A DNA stretch of 64,000 nucleotides, taken from Filosporella fistucella. Lineage: Eukaryota > Ascomycota > Leotiomycetes > Helotiales. The notes beneath the pieces were generated by a model. That model searched no databases. It was not told the origin of the DNA and saw nothing but the letters and a program-made list of their open reading frames with translations. The position numbers and the translations under genes were made by a program. The stretch covers positions 434,001-498,000 of the forward strand of contig JAQJZZ010000021.1 of assembly GCA_030077755.1 (NCBI GenBank). Reading direction: 5' to 3'. Shown here one piece after another: positions 27,639 to 39,587 of this stretch; within the stretch, counting starts at the first letter, position 1; each line of letters opens with the position of its first letter.

Positions 27639-28060
27639 TGTGTAGATTTTCACTTCCAATTGATATGAAATGAATCACTTTGAGATCATCTTCTATTGGG
27701 TTGATGACGATTTGAATTAAGGTTTTCGGCAAAATGTTGATCCGTGCAGGGATGCTGTCATCACCCTCGCGCTAACAATAGGGATCCAACTTTGAAGTTC
27801 GTCTTTACCACAAGGTGAATATATTAACGACAATACCAACTCCGTCCTATTGTCAAATCTTGCCCACGGTTAAATACCTAAATATCTTTCATCGACAAAT
27901 TTCCACCTCATCACACAAGTTGAAAATTCTTTCGCAAACAATCTCAAATACACTCGTACTCTTTCTATACACCAATTTCAATTGCGCCTACCAAACGCGG
28001 ATATTACCTACAACATACTCCATACCTCTTTCCCGATCAGAAACCCTCTGATACCATACA
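27639..28060. promoter_or_regulatory. Divergent promoter region, COQ7 / RTF1
   Basis: The 422 bp between two divergent starts. The RTF1 side has a C/A/T-rich leader (about 27880-28060). No repeat or known operator seen. Confidence 0.45.
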
Positions 28061-30020
28061 ATGGCGGACGTCGACGATGCCCTCCTTGCTCTGGCGGGTG
28101 ACGCATCCTCGGATGAAGAAGAGGAGCAAATGGATGCCAACGAGAGCTCAGCATCTCCAGATGGCAAGCCATCACGAAAATCGGCGGCTGGCAAGAAGAC
28201 CAGCAGGAGACAAAATGACTCTGAGGAGGAGGGCGAAGCGTGAGTTTTCATACAAATTGGCGCTTGATTCACTTGTCTAACGCGCATTACAGCTCATCCG
28301 GTCATTCCTCCCCTGTATCTCAAAGATCTGCTCCTATGGATGAATCTGATTCAGACTCTGATGCTGGAGTGGACTTTGGTGAACGCGATCGCTATCCTCT
28401 CGATGGTCGTTTCATGAACGCTGCTGATAAGGCGGAAATCATGGCGATGCCCGAAGTCAAGCGTGAGCAGCTTCTCGCCGATCGTGCTGCAGAGGTCGAA
28501 AAGGAGAGAACAACCAAGGCTTTGCGCCAACTCCTCAATGCTCGCGAGGCTCAGACAAAGAAACAAGACAGTAAGAAGCGCAAGGCCGGAGCTGCTGATC
28601 TCGACGACCCCCGCAAGACTTCCAGACAAAGAACAAAGCTTGGAGGAGGCAAAGTCGGGGAAGCAAGCACAGGTATCGATAACCTCAAGAAGGCGAGAGC
28701 TGAGAAGAACGACCGTCAACGTGCGCGTGAGGAAGACAAGGAACGCACCAAGGCCCGCAGAAGACATGAATCGTCCGAGGAAGATGCACATGGAGACAGT
28801 GAGCCCGAGTGGGACGATGGCAAGAAAAAGCAAAAGTCCCACACACCAGAAATTCGAGATGAGGAACCTGCCAATCTGAAGGACGTGGAAAGGGTTAGAG
28901 TTGGGAGATCTCGATTCGCAATGGTCTGCTTCTACCCCGGATTTGAAAAGGCTATTACTGGCTGCTTTGTCCGTATCAGTGTTGGTGTCGACAAGCAAAG
29001 TGGCAACAACGTCTATCGAATGGCAGTCATCAAAGGTTGGTTTCTCCCATGTGTTTATCGAGTTTTTGCTAACAACTTCCAGGATTCGTCGAGGATAGAC
29101 CATATGCTGTCGAAGGACCAAATGGCAAGCCAATCAAGACTACCCAGTACATTGTAGCTGCTCATGGCAAGGCTGAGCGAAATTGGCCATTCATTACCTG
29201 CTCCGATTCTGGCTTCACTGAGGTTTGTATATCATTATTGCACCTTACTTCCTCTGCTAAAACTTCATAGGCTGAATGGCACCGCTACAAGCAAACCTGT
29301 CTCTTCGAGGGTGTTCCTCTGCCAAGCAAGTCTAAGCTCATCACAAAGATTGGCGATATCAACGCTTTGGTGAACCGAACATGGACTGAGGCTGAACTTC
29401 AGGAGAAGCTGACGAAGTCCGGTGCATTACTCAGCAAGTTCATTCCAATTGAGCGCAGTCGACTTAACAGCTTACTCTCTGATGCCATCTCTCGAGGTGA
29501 CACTGGTAAGGAAGAGTCGATTCGCAAGGAGCTGGAGGCACTTGAGGGTCCAAAGCTTGCTTACAACACATCCATGCATCCAACTCCCAAGAAGGATAAA
29601 GGAATGAGCCAACAGGAACGTCTCGCTATCCTGAACATGGAGAATCGCCGCAAAAACGCTGAGGAAGTTCGCAATGCACAAATCGCTGAACGTCGAGCTG
29701 CAAAGAAGATTGAGGCTGCTCTTGCTCGTGGAGAGGCCGTTGAAGAGGATCACTCTCGACGGGTCAAGACGAAGGCCAAGTTCAAGCACGATGTTGCTGA
29801 TAATTTTGGCGCTACCCGGGCGAGTGGATCAAATACACCTGCTGCCAGCACTCCAACTCTTACCGCCAAGAAACCATCTACTCCTCTCCCTCACATTGCT
29901 AAGTTGCAAGCTGCCAACCTCGATAAAAAGGGTCTTCCCATGATCCGCAGACCATTGTTGGACGACGACATCATTGGTGCTATCGACTTGGGCATTGATC
30001 TTGATCTCGATTTGAGCTAA
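28061..30020 (+). CDS. RTF1: Rtf1, Plus3-domain subunit of the Paf1 transcription elongation complex
   Basis: Nuclear elongation factor that couples RNA polymerase II to Spt5 and to histone H2B ubiquitination. Four exons, 28061-28239, 28293-29035, 29083-29222 and 29271-30020, give 603 residues. The N-terminus is acidic (DDALLALAGDASSDEEEEQ) and followed by Ser/Lys-rich disorder. The middle block PLDGRFMNAADKAEIMAMPE belongs to the histone-modification region. The Plus3 domain starts near residue 255 (VERVRVGRSRFAMVCFYPGF) and runs over both middle introns through MAVIKGFVEDRPYAVEG and AHGKAERNWPFITCSDSGF. The C-terminus is helical and ends with LDLGIDLDLDLS-like acidic repeats. Introns are 47-53 nt with TCTAAC/GCTAAC branch sites. 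Identification is firm. Confidence 0.95.
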
Positions 30021-31078
30021 TGATTAAGACATCCTTAGCTTCATAGGTGCATACATGCATCCTATTTCATTGCCTTCGGGCTTGCAAGATCTCGACTTGC
30101 TTTGCTTGCCTTTTTGGCTTCCTGTTTTCTGGGTGGCGAATGCTTCCAGACCTTTGGGAACAGAAGCTGGCTCTGTGTTGAATAGAACAATTATTGGCGC
30201 AGGACAGGTGCATTTGGTCTCTGGCGTTTTTCAATCCTGCTTTTGGCCGGCAATGGCGTCTGCCCTTACGATCGAGGTAGGGGACAGGGCAATATCTGCG
30301 CTTTTGTACCGTAGATTTTTTCAATCGACTGGGTTTCCACAATCCTTCTGCGTCTTTGATTGTGGTGCCGTCCAACAGATTTCATACAATTTTGATCTTT
30401 TTGAATTTCTCTATATGCAGTAGGAAAGTAGAGAAGATGCTGGGATAATGTTTCCAGTTCGTGCTTCTCTGCCTAATCATGTTAGCAGAATTCTCTGGTC
30501 GAGTGGGAGTGTGATTTAGTCTGAAATCTCCTTGTAGGATTCAACCGTGTCTTGGATGTGCATAGCATACACAAAGTCAAAGGATTGTTCAAGTGCAAGG
30601 GTTGTATTGTTGGTGATTGCCTGTGAAGAGTGGTATATATGTTGGTTGGGCTTGGAGCTTACATTACGGCTTAGTAAGCAGAATAATTGCTAACATGGCC
30701 GCATCTAGTGGCGAGGGCTATTGGGTGTAGATTTGAGGCACTGTGTACGGGATCGTGATGTTTCGTGGAATAGTGGGACATCGTTTGTTGGTCCTGGTTC
30801 CTGGCGTGTCAAATCAAGGGATGTACTGTACATCTTTAAGGAAGGAAGAGTGGATGCGAGGTGGGAGAAGGAGTATGGTTAAGGAGTAAGTATTAAGATA
30901 CTGGAGTCACGAACAGCCAAGTGAGGGGGAAATGTTGATTGCATGGTTGGTTAAGGCTTCCTCGAATAGTATTTTCCCCAGAATCCCTCCTGCACAGAAT
31001 CATGTATTTTAGTCACCCAATAGTCAAGAAGATCTCAATAAACAATCATGGAAACCTTTAACAGCAGCACAAATTTCA
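30021..31078. other. Intergenic between convergent genes, 1.06 kb
   Basis: Contains the 3' ends of RTF1 and the MFS transporter gene. Open frames here (for example 30055-30423) have no support. Nothing else seen. Confidence 0.4.
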
Positions 31079-33252
31079 TCACCTTCTACCAATATTCTCC
31101 ATCGTATCCTCCTGAGCATAGCGGATATACTTATCAGCAAGCTTCGTTCTAAAAGCTTTGCCCCAGATAATCATAGGGATAGCCAACATATTTATAGCAA
31201 AGACAAGAGCTGCGCAGAGAATGAAAGTATTCTTGTAGCCCATCCCAGCTACCCATGGATTGAAGGCAAAGAGAATGGCTGTTGCGAGTCCGTTACGAAT
31301 GACTGTTACTGCTACGAGTGCACCACCTAGAATCTGCACTCTGTTAGAAAGATGTGGAATGGGGAAGTAGAGGCTATATACTTGGAAATAAGAGTCATAG
31401 AGATAGACTAGACTGAGATTCGAGATAGAGGAGAGCACAAAGCCGAAGAAAGCAATACCGATGAATGGAACGATCCATGGTAGACCCTGAATATTTGTCA
31501 GATTAAGTGATAGTCGAGGCATTGAGAAGAGTCTTACTGCAGTTGATCCAAGCCCATAAAGCAAGAGACCTGCTGGTCCGAGTATTGCTGGTGGTATACA
31601 CATATACAATCTGAATTCCGGCTCGTAAACACCATTATTTCTCTTTGACATCCTCAGAATTGCAAAATCGGATAAAGGACCACTATAGATAATCCCAATG
31701 ATTGCACCGATCAAAGCGGGGATCGACATGAGACCGAGAGCAGAGGGACCAAAATTGTAAGGAGGTAGAGAGAAGATGGCTCCTTCGCTGTTGCCGAGGA
31801 TGGCGAAAAGGCAGAGGATACATCCGTATTGAAGGGAGGTATATGCTACTGCTGGGAAACACCATACGTAGACGAAAGGTCTGAGCATCATTTGGAGAAA
31901 TTGGCTGAATGTGCCAGGTGTTGTTGTTAACATGCGATGACGCTCGCGATAGCTCTTCATTGGGATTGATGAGTCGATCCATGGTTTCCCGTCGTTTTCG
32001 TCGCGATTCACACTATTATTCGTGAATGTGTTATAAATAGTGTTCTTCTTGTCGCTGCTCTCGAATGGCCTCTCGAGGTCATTTGGGACTTCTTGGTTGC
32101 GTGGATGGGTGCCGGTGATGATGGGTGATGTGTATTTCGTTTCCTCGTAGCAGAAAACCATCACTACGGAGGTGATACCTGTGAAGATTGCGCAATACCA
32201 AAACATCCCTAGATCGCGGTGATTAGTGAGTGATTAAGATGACCCTTCTCCGAGACCAATGTGACGAGTCCAGGAGTAATATTGGGACAATGACGAGACA
32301 AAAGAAATACTCCGTCCGGCAATACTTACATGGCCATCCTTGCGCTTCTATAACGAAGCCGGATGCTACAGGTGCAGCAAAGACCTTTCAAGTTAGCAAA
32401 GTATCAGAATACCTTCCCCAGGTAGGAGACCACTTACTCCCAGGTTGACCATCAAGACATATATACCATTCATTGTGCCTCTCTGATGCACGAAGAACAA
32501 ATCGGCAATCTGTAAACGTCAGATATGGTTCTTGCACAACGGCCAAATAGAGTTGGCTATACCGTGAGTTGAACAATCGCATCTCCCACCGCTCCCGCGA
32601 ACCCTGATATTACATTGCTACCGATAAAGTCGCCTAGTTTCTTTGAATTGGCCATCCATACAGATGCCCCTGTGAGTGCCAAAGATGTGGCAAGATATAT
32701 AGGTCTTCGACCGAACTTCACGGTCATTGGGATGAGGATTACTCCCCCAATAGCCAAACATGAAGTATTGACCGCATACGAGTTACTCAGGTTCGCATAG
32801 GATATGCCGAGCTCTGCATTCCAAGTAGCGTATGCAACTGTACCGATGTCCAATCTGGAAACAGCATGTTAGTCTTGAATGAGATGTAACAAGAGAAAAG
32901 CCCGTACATCGTGTAGACCCAAAGTGTATAGAGCGAAGCAAGTGAGAAATTCAAGGTCTTTCTCCACATCGACCAATTCTGGATGGTAGAACTTAGTTTC
33001 GAACCACATTGGAGCAACATTGGAACTAACAAGTGGATCGTTTGGGTCAGAAGATGGTTGAGGTTGGAGGACGACATTGGTAGTTCCAGGAGCAAGAATG
33101 AGGTTATCGATTACTTGTTCCTTATCATCTGAATTCAGCATCAGCCATTTGAACTTCATGAGGTCTGATTGAACGGCGAATCTCATACTTTCAACCAGAC
33201 GAACTGTTCCAGGTGGATCCGGGGTAATTTCGTCGATCACATTGGTTGACAT
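31079..33252 (-). CDS. Major facilitator superfamily transporter (12 membrane segments)
   Basis: A plasma-membrane type MFS carrier; substrate unknown. Eight exons read leftward: 33252-33031, 32978-32908, 32854-32563, 32509-32438, 32384-32330, 32208-31538, 31486-31382 and 31333-31079, giving 580 residues. The soluble N-terminus (MSTNVIDEITPDPPGT) leads to the first membrane block NWSMWRKTLNFSLASLYTLW. The loop 2-3 motif is seen as KFGRRPIYL, and a motif-C-like region follows. A 90-residue charged loop with HPRNQEVPNDLERP separates the two six-helix halves. The first intron carries a stop-free alternative frame, so the junction at PNDPL/NWSMW decides the reading. Two later introns (51 and 48 nt) are multiples of three without stops. 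It sits at the head of a cluster with DUF3237, Zn2Cys6 and amidase genes and probably imports the cluster's substrate or exports its product. Confidence 0.88.
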
Positions 33253-34161
33253 GACTGTACAGAGTCTGCCAGGAAAGCTGAAAGATATGACGGTAATTAT
33301 AAGTGAGAAAGAGATGACTCAAGCAAACCAGTTTGACTTAAGTTGCGGAATTTGAAAAAGCAGGAGACGCAGTGGGATGAGCAGGTCTGTTATATAAATA
33401 TCGGCATCGACGGAACGGTTTCAGTTTATTTTGTAGGATTGTCTATGTAGCAGTCAGGCTGCCCTACCTGCCTCCAATATCTCGCAGTACCAGTGTCAAA
33501 CTAATGTACCGTGCTCTTTCCACCGTGCCGACGTTATCTTTCAAATGTTTCCCCCGCATTTTGTGGTGCCGGGTAACTCGAGTACAGATAACCACCAGAG
33601 CGGGATAGTTCTGAGCATGGTTCACAGTGGGATATAGTGCGTTGATAGCATGGTGGCGGGAGCAGGGGATTAGTATGTACGGGAAATCTGTGAAGGTTTA
33701 AACCTCGACAGTGTTGTGTAGCCAATCCTAAAAGGGACAGCCGCCGCGCTAATGAACACCACATGGTGATAAGTTAGAGTTCCACCTCGATTTTGAATGA
33801 TAGAAGGTGCCTGTGATATATCTTGGCTATCAGCTCGTGTGTTTTCGGCAATTGAGATAAGAATAATATCTCTGCTTGGAGGGAAGAGAGAATCGGCACC
33901 TGTTCGGACACTTTTGATACGATAGTAAATGAAGCACAGATCAGGCAATCTGGCATCTTCACCTCGACTTTGGATGTCTGCGGCTTATGCATCGCTGTTA
34001 CGTTCTGTTGTTATGCTTATAACTTAAGTTTGCTGCTAATATCTGACTTCTGAGCGAAATAGTTCACAAGAGGAATAAACTTGAACATTCAATCTGTCAA
34101 AAGAACTGTACCATACATGACTGGAGAAGGGCGCCCGACTAGAATTATTGAATTCAACAGA
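33253..34161. promoter_or_regulatory. Promoter region of the MFS gene and 3' flank of the DUF3237 gene
   Basis: 909 bp between two leftward genes, long enough for an independent MFS promoter. It carries one copy of the cluster motif at 33740-33752. No open frame is supported. Confidence 0.5.
33740..33752 (+). promoter_or_regulatory. Candidate operator GCCGCCGCGCTAA, copy 1
   Basis: A 13-nt GC-rich word 488 bp upstream of the MFS start codon. The same word occurs again at 35232-35244, between the DUF3237 and Zn2Cys6 genes. CGG/CCG-containing words are the usual targets of Zn2Cys6 regulators. That it is an operator is inference. Confidence 0.45.
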
Positions 34162-34832
34162 CTATATCAATGATTTTACATGAAAACTGTTCGGCTTTAC
34201 ACCAGGGAAATTTGTCAACCGATAAGTGTCGATAATAATCATCGAGTCTACCATGGTCAAAACTCCAACGACGGCAAGACTGTTCAGCCAATTGTACTTC
34301 CCAGCCCCATCCGCTTCAAGCTGGACTGATGTAAACCATTCCACTTCATCTTGGGTATGGTTTCCCTCCCTTACCACTCCCTCTGGACCTGGATGAAATA
34401 TTCCATTCGCTCTCACATAGACACATTCTCCATTGGACATGTGTACAGTATATCGAGCATCAAGTTTCATGAACTAAAGCAAAAAGATCAGCATAATCAG
34501 ATCTCCAGGTCATTATATTCTATAGAAGCTCTTTGCCGAGTGAGATAAATCCATACCATTGTACCCTCTACTGAGATACCCCAATCGGCCCCGCCATGTT
34601 CCAAGATGGTACCCTCGAGATCTGGACCACGAAGTGTACCTCCCAGGATGTTCATAATTATGCGCTTTCTGCCACATCCAAAAGGCGATCCAACATTCAA
34701 GTTGTCAACGGCCATACGAGCCTCAAGACGGTACAGAAACTCGAGATGTGGCAGGCGCATACTGCGGGCTATGGAAGAATATGCATTGCCAGGGGAAGCC
34801 TTATGGATGCTTGAAGTGGCGTCTGAAGACAT
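34162..34832 (-). CDS. DUF3237 family protein
   Basis: Two exons, 34832-34557 and 34473-34162, separated by an 83-nt intron, give 195 residues. The protein shows the DUF3237 pattern: LPHLEFLYRLEARM near the start, GRKRIIMNILGGTLRGPDLEG and HGGADWGISVEGTM before the splice, then MKLDARYTVHMSNGECVYVRANGI and NWLNSLAVVGV. The family forms small beta-barrel proteins of unknown function; some sit in catabolic or secondary-metabolite gene sets. There is no signal peptide or membrane segment. It starts 617 bp from the divergent Zn2Cys6 gene and is followed by the MFS gene in the same direction, which suggests a shared pathway. Confidence 0.85.
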
Positions 34833-35449
34833 GACTTTGAATTATATGGATTGGCTGGCTGGTATATTAGATTCGTCCTTGACTTCTTATACATCAAATC
34901 AGTCTCAAATTTGAGTTGCTGGGAATAGCTTATATCAATCGCTTTCCCTGCTCGCGTTTCAAAGCCAAGCGGGCTGCAATCCCCCACCTACCGTCATATA
35001 CAAGACACAAAAGACTTGTTTCATAGCTGGGATGGTATTTCAAAGACGCAGTAGCTTCCTCAACATACCAGCTCCTCTTTCGGTAGATATGATAAAGTTG
35101 TGGTTCGCATATGCATGAACACATAGGTATTCTACTGTACAAGGTACATTGGAAGTAAGTTTACCTTCACCTTATCTGATGTACCCCGCCCGTCCCACTT
35201 GCCGTGCAATCAACCTTTCCCAATTCGGTCTGCCGCCGCGCTAAGAAATGATGTCGCAGATCAAGGAGATATCAGACTTACTCGACTTGGCTTTTTGACT
35301 CTCGGCATCAGGATTTGATTTTATACCTCCCCTTGGACTTGTCATCCTTGATTGCTCGCCATGTTATCTCTCAAATATCTTGCCACCCATCTTCATTTTC
35401 TACCCTAGCTGCATCGACGGACGTTTTACGGCCGGCTCATGGGCTCAAG
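34833..35449. promoter_or_regulatory. Divergent promoter region, DUF3237 / Zn2Cys6 regulator
   Basis: 617 bp between divergent starts with one exact copy of the cluster motif at 35232-35244. That copy lies 400 bp from the DUF3237 start and about 206 bp from the regulator start. Confidence 0.5.
35232..35244 (+). promoter_or_regulatory. Candidate operator GCCGCCGCGCTAA, copy 2
   Basis: Identical over 13 nt to the word at 33740-33752, in the same orientation, in the shared promoter of the regulator and the DUF3237 gene. Autoregulation by the cluster's own Zn2Cys6 protein would place a site here. Confidence 0.45.
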
Positions 35450-37162
35450 ATGTTCGCCAACTTTGAGGTTTGTAAAGCCGGTTTGATTTCTGCATCAAAC
35501 AAGCGTCCGTATCTAAGGTCCTCTACAGGCTGTTCACAATGTGAGTGTCATATCTGTCATCCTAGAGACCAGGTAATTGATTGAATCTAGGCCGCCGGAA
35601 GAAGAAAAAGTGTGACGAGCGTCTGCCAACTTGCTCTCTCTGTTTGAGGAACGGCAATACTTGTGAGATTGTTCGGAAAGCTCAACGAGGCTCGCGCAAC
35701 CGCTCCACTTTGAATGTGCCACTAAAGCGGGTCGAACCTCCAGATCCCTTGGTGGAGATTCCGAAGTCCACTCCAACGGTATCACTAGACTGTACCACCT
35801 TCCGGCCAAGCAAATCACAATCGGCATGTTTTGTCAACCCTGGAACTGAACTACCAGAATCTCAACGGAGACAGAGTGATGTGCAGCTCGAGAACATTCC
35901 CCCCCTCATAGGTGCATATCCGATTAATCCTGCATTTGCAGCGTTCAATCTACCTAAGGAACGAAGGGTGCTCGACTTCCTCCTTGCAAAGTTTGAAGGC
36001 TTAACACGTCCATCATACATCAGCCCCAAAAGCTCAATACTTCACCATGCTCTACCTATTGCGAGTACTTCCCCGGCAACGAGGAATGCCTTGATGGCTT
36101 GCGGATCAGCACTTTTAGCTGGCTCTGCCCGAGGGGCAGAGGATGCCATTCAAGCCAAGTATTATCAGTGCAAAGCTCTCAGGGGTCTTGCCAATAGTCT
36201 TCAGCCAGAACTCCAGGAACAAAATCTTTCTACTATTCTACTCCTTCATATTTTCGAGGTACAGTTACCCTGCATGGAAGGTGGTGAAGTGGTCAATTAA
36301 TATAAAGCAGAAAATATCTTGCGACTCTGTCCACTCCAAGAGACTTCATCTCATTGGCGCAAGGACTATTATTGGATCAAGCCCAAATTCTCGCAAAGGA
36401 GTTGCGAAAGTAACAACGTCTTACATATACCTCGTTGAAGCCCTACTTTATCACATAGCTTTATCCAGCACTTTCAGTGGCGTTGCTGTAGCTCCTTTGG
36501 CAATTGACTATATTTCTAAGCTTTCATTGGCTTTGACGCATTTAGCAGGAGAGCCAGGTGGCTTTTGGAAAGAGAGCTCATTGATTGGAGTTTCCCTTGA
36601 CGTATTCGATGTGATATTTCGTTCATCCTTACTCCGCCGGCAGCTACCACTTTCAACAGCAAACAGGCGATACGCCATAGACTTGAAGAACTCCTTGCTG
36701 AAATGGAAGTGGGCTCTTCCTGAAGATGAAACAGAGGAAGTTGGTCAGCAACAAAAATTGAAACCTCCCAAAGGAATGATTAGAACAGGGAAACTTTTTC
36801 GACTTGGGTGTCTTATGCTTCTTGCAAAGATACTCGATACATCTTTGAAGTCGGCTGACCCTTTAACCAGAGCTCTTGTGACAGAGTTTTGTGAGATTCT
36901 TCAGGAAAGCACTGTCCAAGAGCTGAGACAACCAGTTCATCTTTGGCCGCTACTGGTAATGGGGTGCGCCGCAAAAACGCCAGATGAGCGTAGGCTATTT
37001 CTAGCACCTTTGACGCAAAGCCCAAATAGCTTCAATTTTAGTAACTGGAATCAAGGAAGGGCTTTCCTCTTACAGTGTTGGACAGCAGACGAAGGGGCAG
37101 GCGACTCTCTTGGCCTGGACATCTTATTACGGGATGATTTGCTCTCCGAAATCTTCATATGA
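35450..37162 (+). CDS. Zn2Cys6 transcription factor, probable cluster regulator
   Basis: A fungal-type binuclear zinc cluster activator. Three exons, 35450-35540, 35591-36258 and 36311-37162, give 536 residues. The six Cys are complete at about 28, 31, 38, 45, 48 and 55: CSQC, RRKKKKC, DERLPTC, SLC, LRNGNTC. The first intron splits the codon of the second Cys; the splice is required for the motif. A low-complexity linker follows, then the fungal transcription-factor middle region from about residue 140 (RRVLDFLLAKFEGLTRPSY; ATRNALMACGSALLAGSA), with HLIGARTII just behind the second splice. The start at 35450 is the only in-frame ATG before the zinc cluster in that exon, leaving 27 residues ahead. 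Divergent from DUF3237 and followed by the amidase, it is the natural regulator of both. Confidence 0.9.
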
Positions 37163-37766
37163 TGTGTCAATTTTTTCAAATCTGTGGGGGACTATTTTTC
37201 GGCCAAACACTATTCACACGAGTTTCGGAAGTATGTCTGCGAGATCTCCGACTCGAACTGTTCAGTCTCAATTTCTCTGGTTGTCAATTTCAAGACCCCG
37301 CACCCGCAGGAGCATTCAGTTTAGGCTCGCCCCCCTTGATCCGCTTAGCACTAAACCGCTTCGAGATTGCCGCCACACTAATTTGGTACATCCGAGTTCT
37401 TATCAATCCGTCCCACATTGGTTGATCATTGTCATATGCAACAGCTGGTCTGTGATGTTCAAACTGATACGGGACGTTCTTTAATATACCGTACAAGTAG
37501 GGTATGGGCTTCATCACTCCTGCTGATACCCGGAGTCATAACCGGATCCTCGGCTGGCCTTGGATACAAATCATCCTTTATCTGCGACCGAATCTTCTAC
37601 TGTTCAACAAGTCCATTGACTTAGTACATTATCTTTTTGAGCTTCAGGTAAATTCTGGTAAGATTAGTCGCCTGTGTCCAGCCGTTTTTCTTACATTTAA
37701 GCTGATTAATAGAAGGATAATACAGAGAATTCTTCTGTTCCATTTTAAATCTGAAATACGTTAGCC
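37163..37766. promoter_or_regulatory. Promoter region of the amidase gene
   Basis: 604 bp between the regulator stop and the amidase start, with a near copy of the cluster motif at 37369-37381. Short open frames here have no support. Confidence 0.5.
37369..37381 (+). promoter_or_regulatory. Candidate operator, near copy GCCGCCACACTAA
   Basis: Matches the 13-nt word of copies 1 and 2 at 11 positions; both differences are G to A (positions 7 and 9). It lies 386 bp before the amidase start, similar to the 400 bp spacing for the DUF3237 gene. Confidence 0.35.
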
Positions 37767-39587
37767 ATGAGTGCAAACGGAAGTCGCACATGGGAGGAGA
37801 CCTGCGCAGTGAAAAGATCAGCTAGAGACGACTCTATACCTGCTGCCTGGAGAATTCAAAATCTAGATGCCTCGGCGAAGAGGAATGTCCTTCAGATCCC
37901 TTTGACTTGCGGGATATTGACTGAAGATGAAATACGTATCACTAGTGATTACGATGCGGTGGGTATTGTGGAAGGGATTCGAGAAAGGCTGTTCACATCG
38001 GAGGCGGTTACAACTGCGTTCTGCAAGCGAGCGGCAATTGCTCAACAATTGGTCTGTCATTCCTGCAACGCATCTCGATATTCAACTAAGACAATGCATA
38101 TAGACAAATTGCCTGTCAGAAATCTTCTTTGAAGAAGCGATTGAAAACGCAAGACAGCTGGATACAAGCCGACTCGAGCATCCTGAGCGACCTCTCGGCC
38201 CTCTGTTTGGACTTCCAATATCTCTCAAAGATTCTTTCAAATTGGAAGGAAAAGACGCCACAATCGGCATGACTTACTTCGTTGATAGACCTGCTGTAAA
38301 AGATTCTACACTTGTCACTTTGCTCAGATCACTCGGTGCAGTCTTCTACTGCAAGACTAATGTTCCTCAAACGATGATGACAGCAGACTCAGACAACAAC
38401 GTTTTCGGAAGGACCCTCAATCCAAATAACAGGAATCTTACTGCAGGGGGCTCTACCGGTGGTGAGGGCTCACTGATTTCTCAGCGAGGCAGTGTCCTTG
38501 GAGTCGGAACGGATATCGCAGGTAGTATTCGAATTCCTAGTTGTGCGAACGGTATCTATGGATTCAAACCCAGTTCTCAAATCATTCCATACTCCGGGCA
38601 GCAAAGCCCTGTTGCTCCTGGCACCACTGGAATTATACCTTCTGCCGGGCCTATGACCACATCGATGCGGTCGTGTCAATATTTTATAAGGACAATTCTG
38701 GAAGCGGATCCAAGCCATATCGATCCATCTCTTCTCAGAATTCCATGGCTAGAGAGCAGATCCCGGAGTGTACGCCCACTTCGGATCGGTCTCCTGGCTG
38801 ATGATGGGCTGCACAGCCCAAGTCCGCCGATGAGAAGGGCATTGCGTGAAGCTGCTGAAAAGCTTGTTGCAGCAGGGCAGACAATCGTACCAATACAGTT
38901 GCCAAATGTTGAAGACAATCTCCGCACTACCTGGGAACTTTTTTCTCTCGATGGTTCGAAAGTACGTACTTTGCACTCCTAACAGAGAAGAAGAGTTAAA
39001 TGCTAACCTTGTCCAACCAGTTCACACTAAATCTCATAAATAGCACTGGTGAACCACTTGTTCCATCTGTCATTAAACAAGGTCTGGTCGAAGCACCCGC
39101 GAAAGGCCTTGAAGATTTCTTCCGTCTCAATCACGAGCGCGATATCGCTATCTCTACCTTTCACAAATTGTGGCTTGATAATGATTTGGATGTCATCCTC
39201 ACTCTTCCAGCGCCCCATACAGCTGTTCCTTTTGATCAATGGGACACGGTGACGTACACGGCTCTGTACAACCTGTATGACTGTCCTGCTTGTGTTATCC
39301 CGGTTGGGAAGGTGAGCAGTGATGATAAAAAGGATGAGAATTACAAGTATGGAGAGGGCGATAAGAAGACTTATGATCTTTGTATGTGGCAGTTTCCCCT
39401 CTGTCCTCTTTCAGAAAGTCAACATTCTCGAGCTTCTATGCTAATTTATTCGACATCAGATACCGGACCAGAAGATTATGCCGATGCACCAACTTCTATT
39501 CAATTAGTAGGTAGCAAGCAGAGGGATCAAGAGCTGTCTGATATCGCTGTGTTGATCGATGGTATCTTGAATGGGAAGGCGAGGTGA
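37767..39587 (+). CDS. Amidase of the amidase-signature family (acetamidase-like)
   Basis: Cleaves carboxamides to acid and ammonia; fungal relatives use acetamide or aromatic and fatty amides. Four exons, 37767-38051, 38104-38961, 39021-39381 and 39460-39587, give 543 residues. The Ser-Ser-Lys triad is visible: Lys137 in LPISLKDSF, the cis-Ser in TAGGSTGGEGSL and the nucleophile Ser in GTDIAGSIRIPS. The start MSANGSRTWEE is typical of intracellular fungal amidases without a signal peptide. The downstream block PFDQWDTVTYTALYNLYDCPACVIPVG is the family's C-terminal signature. The last intron (39382-39459) is 78 nt and rejoins YDL to YTGPEDYADAPTSIQLVG. Its position beside a transporter and a regulator suggests uptake and breakdown of an amide; the substrate cannot be read from sequence. 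Confidence 0.93.

Noticed and set aside
35315..35449. Longer N-terminus for the Zn2Cys6 regulator
   Set aside because: The open frame extends upstream but has no ATG in that part; 35450 is the first usable start.
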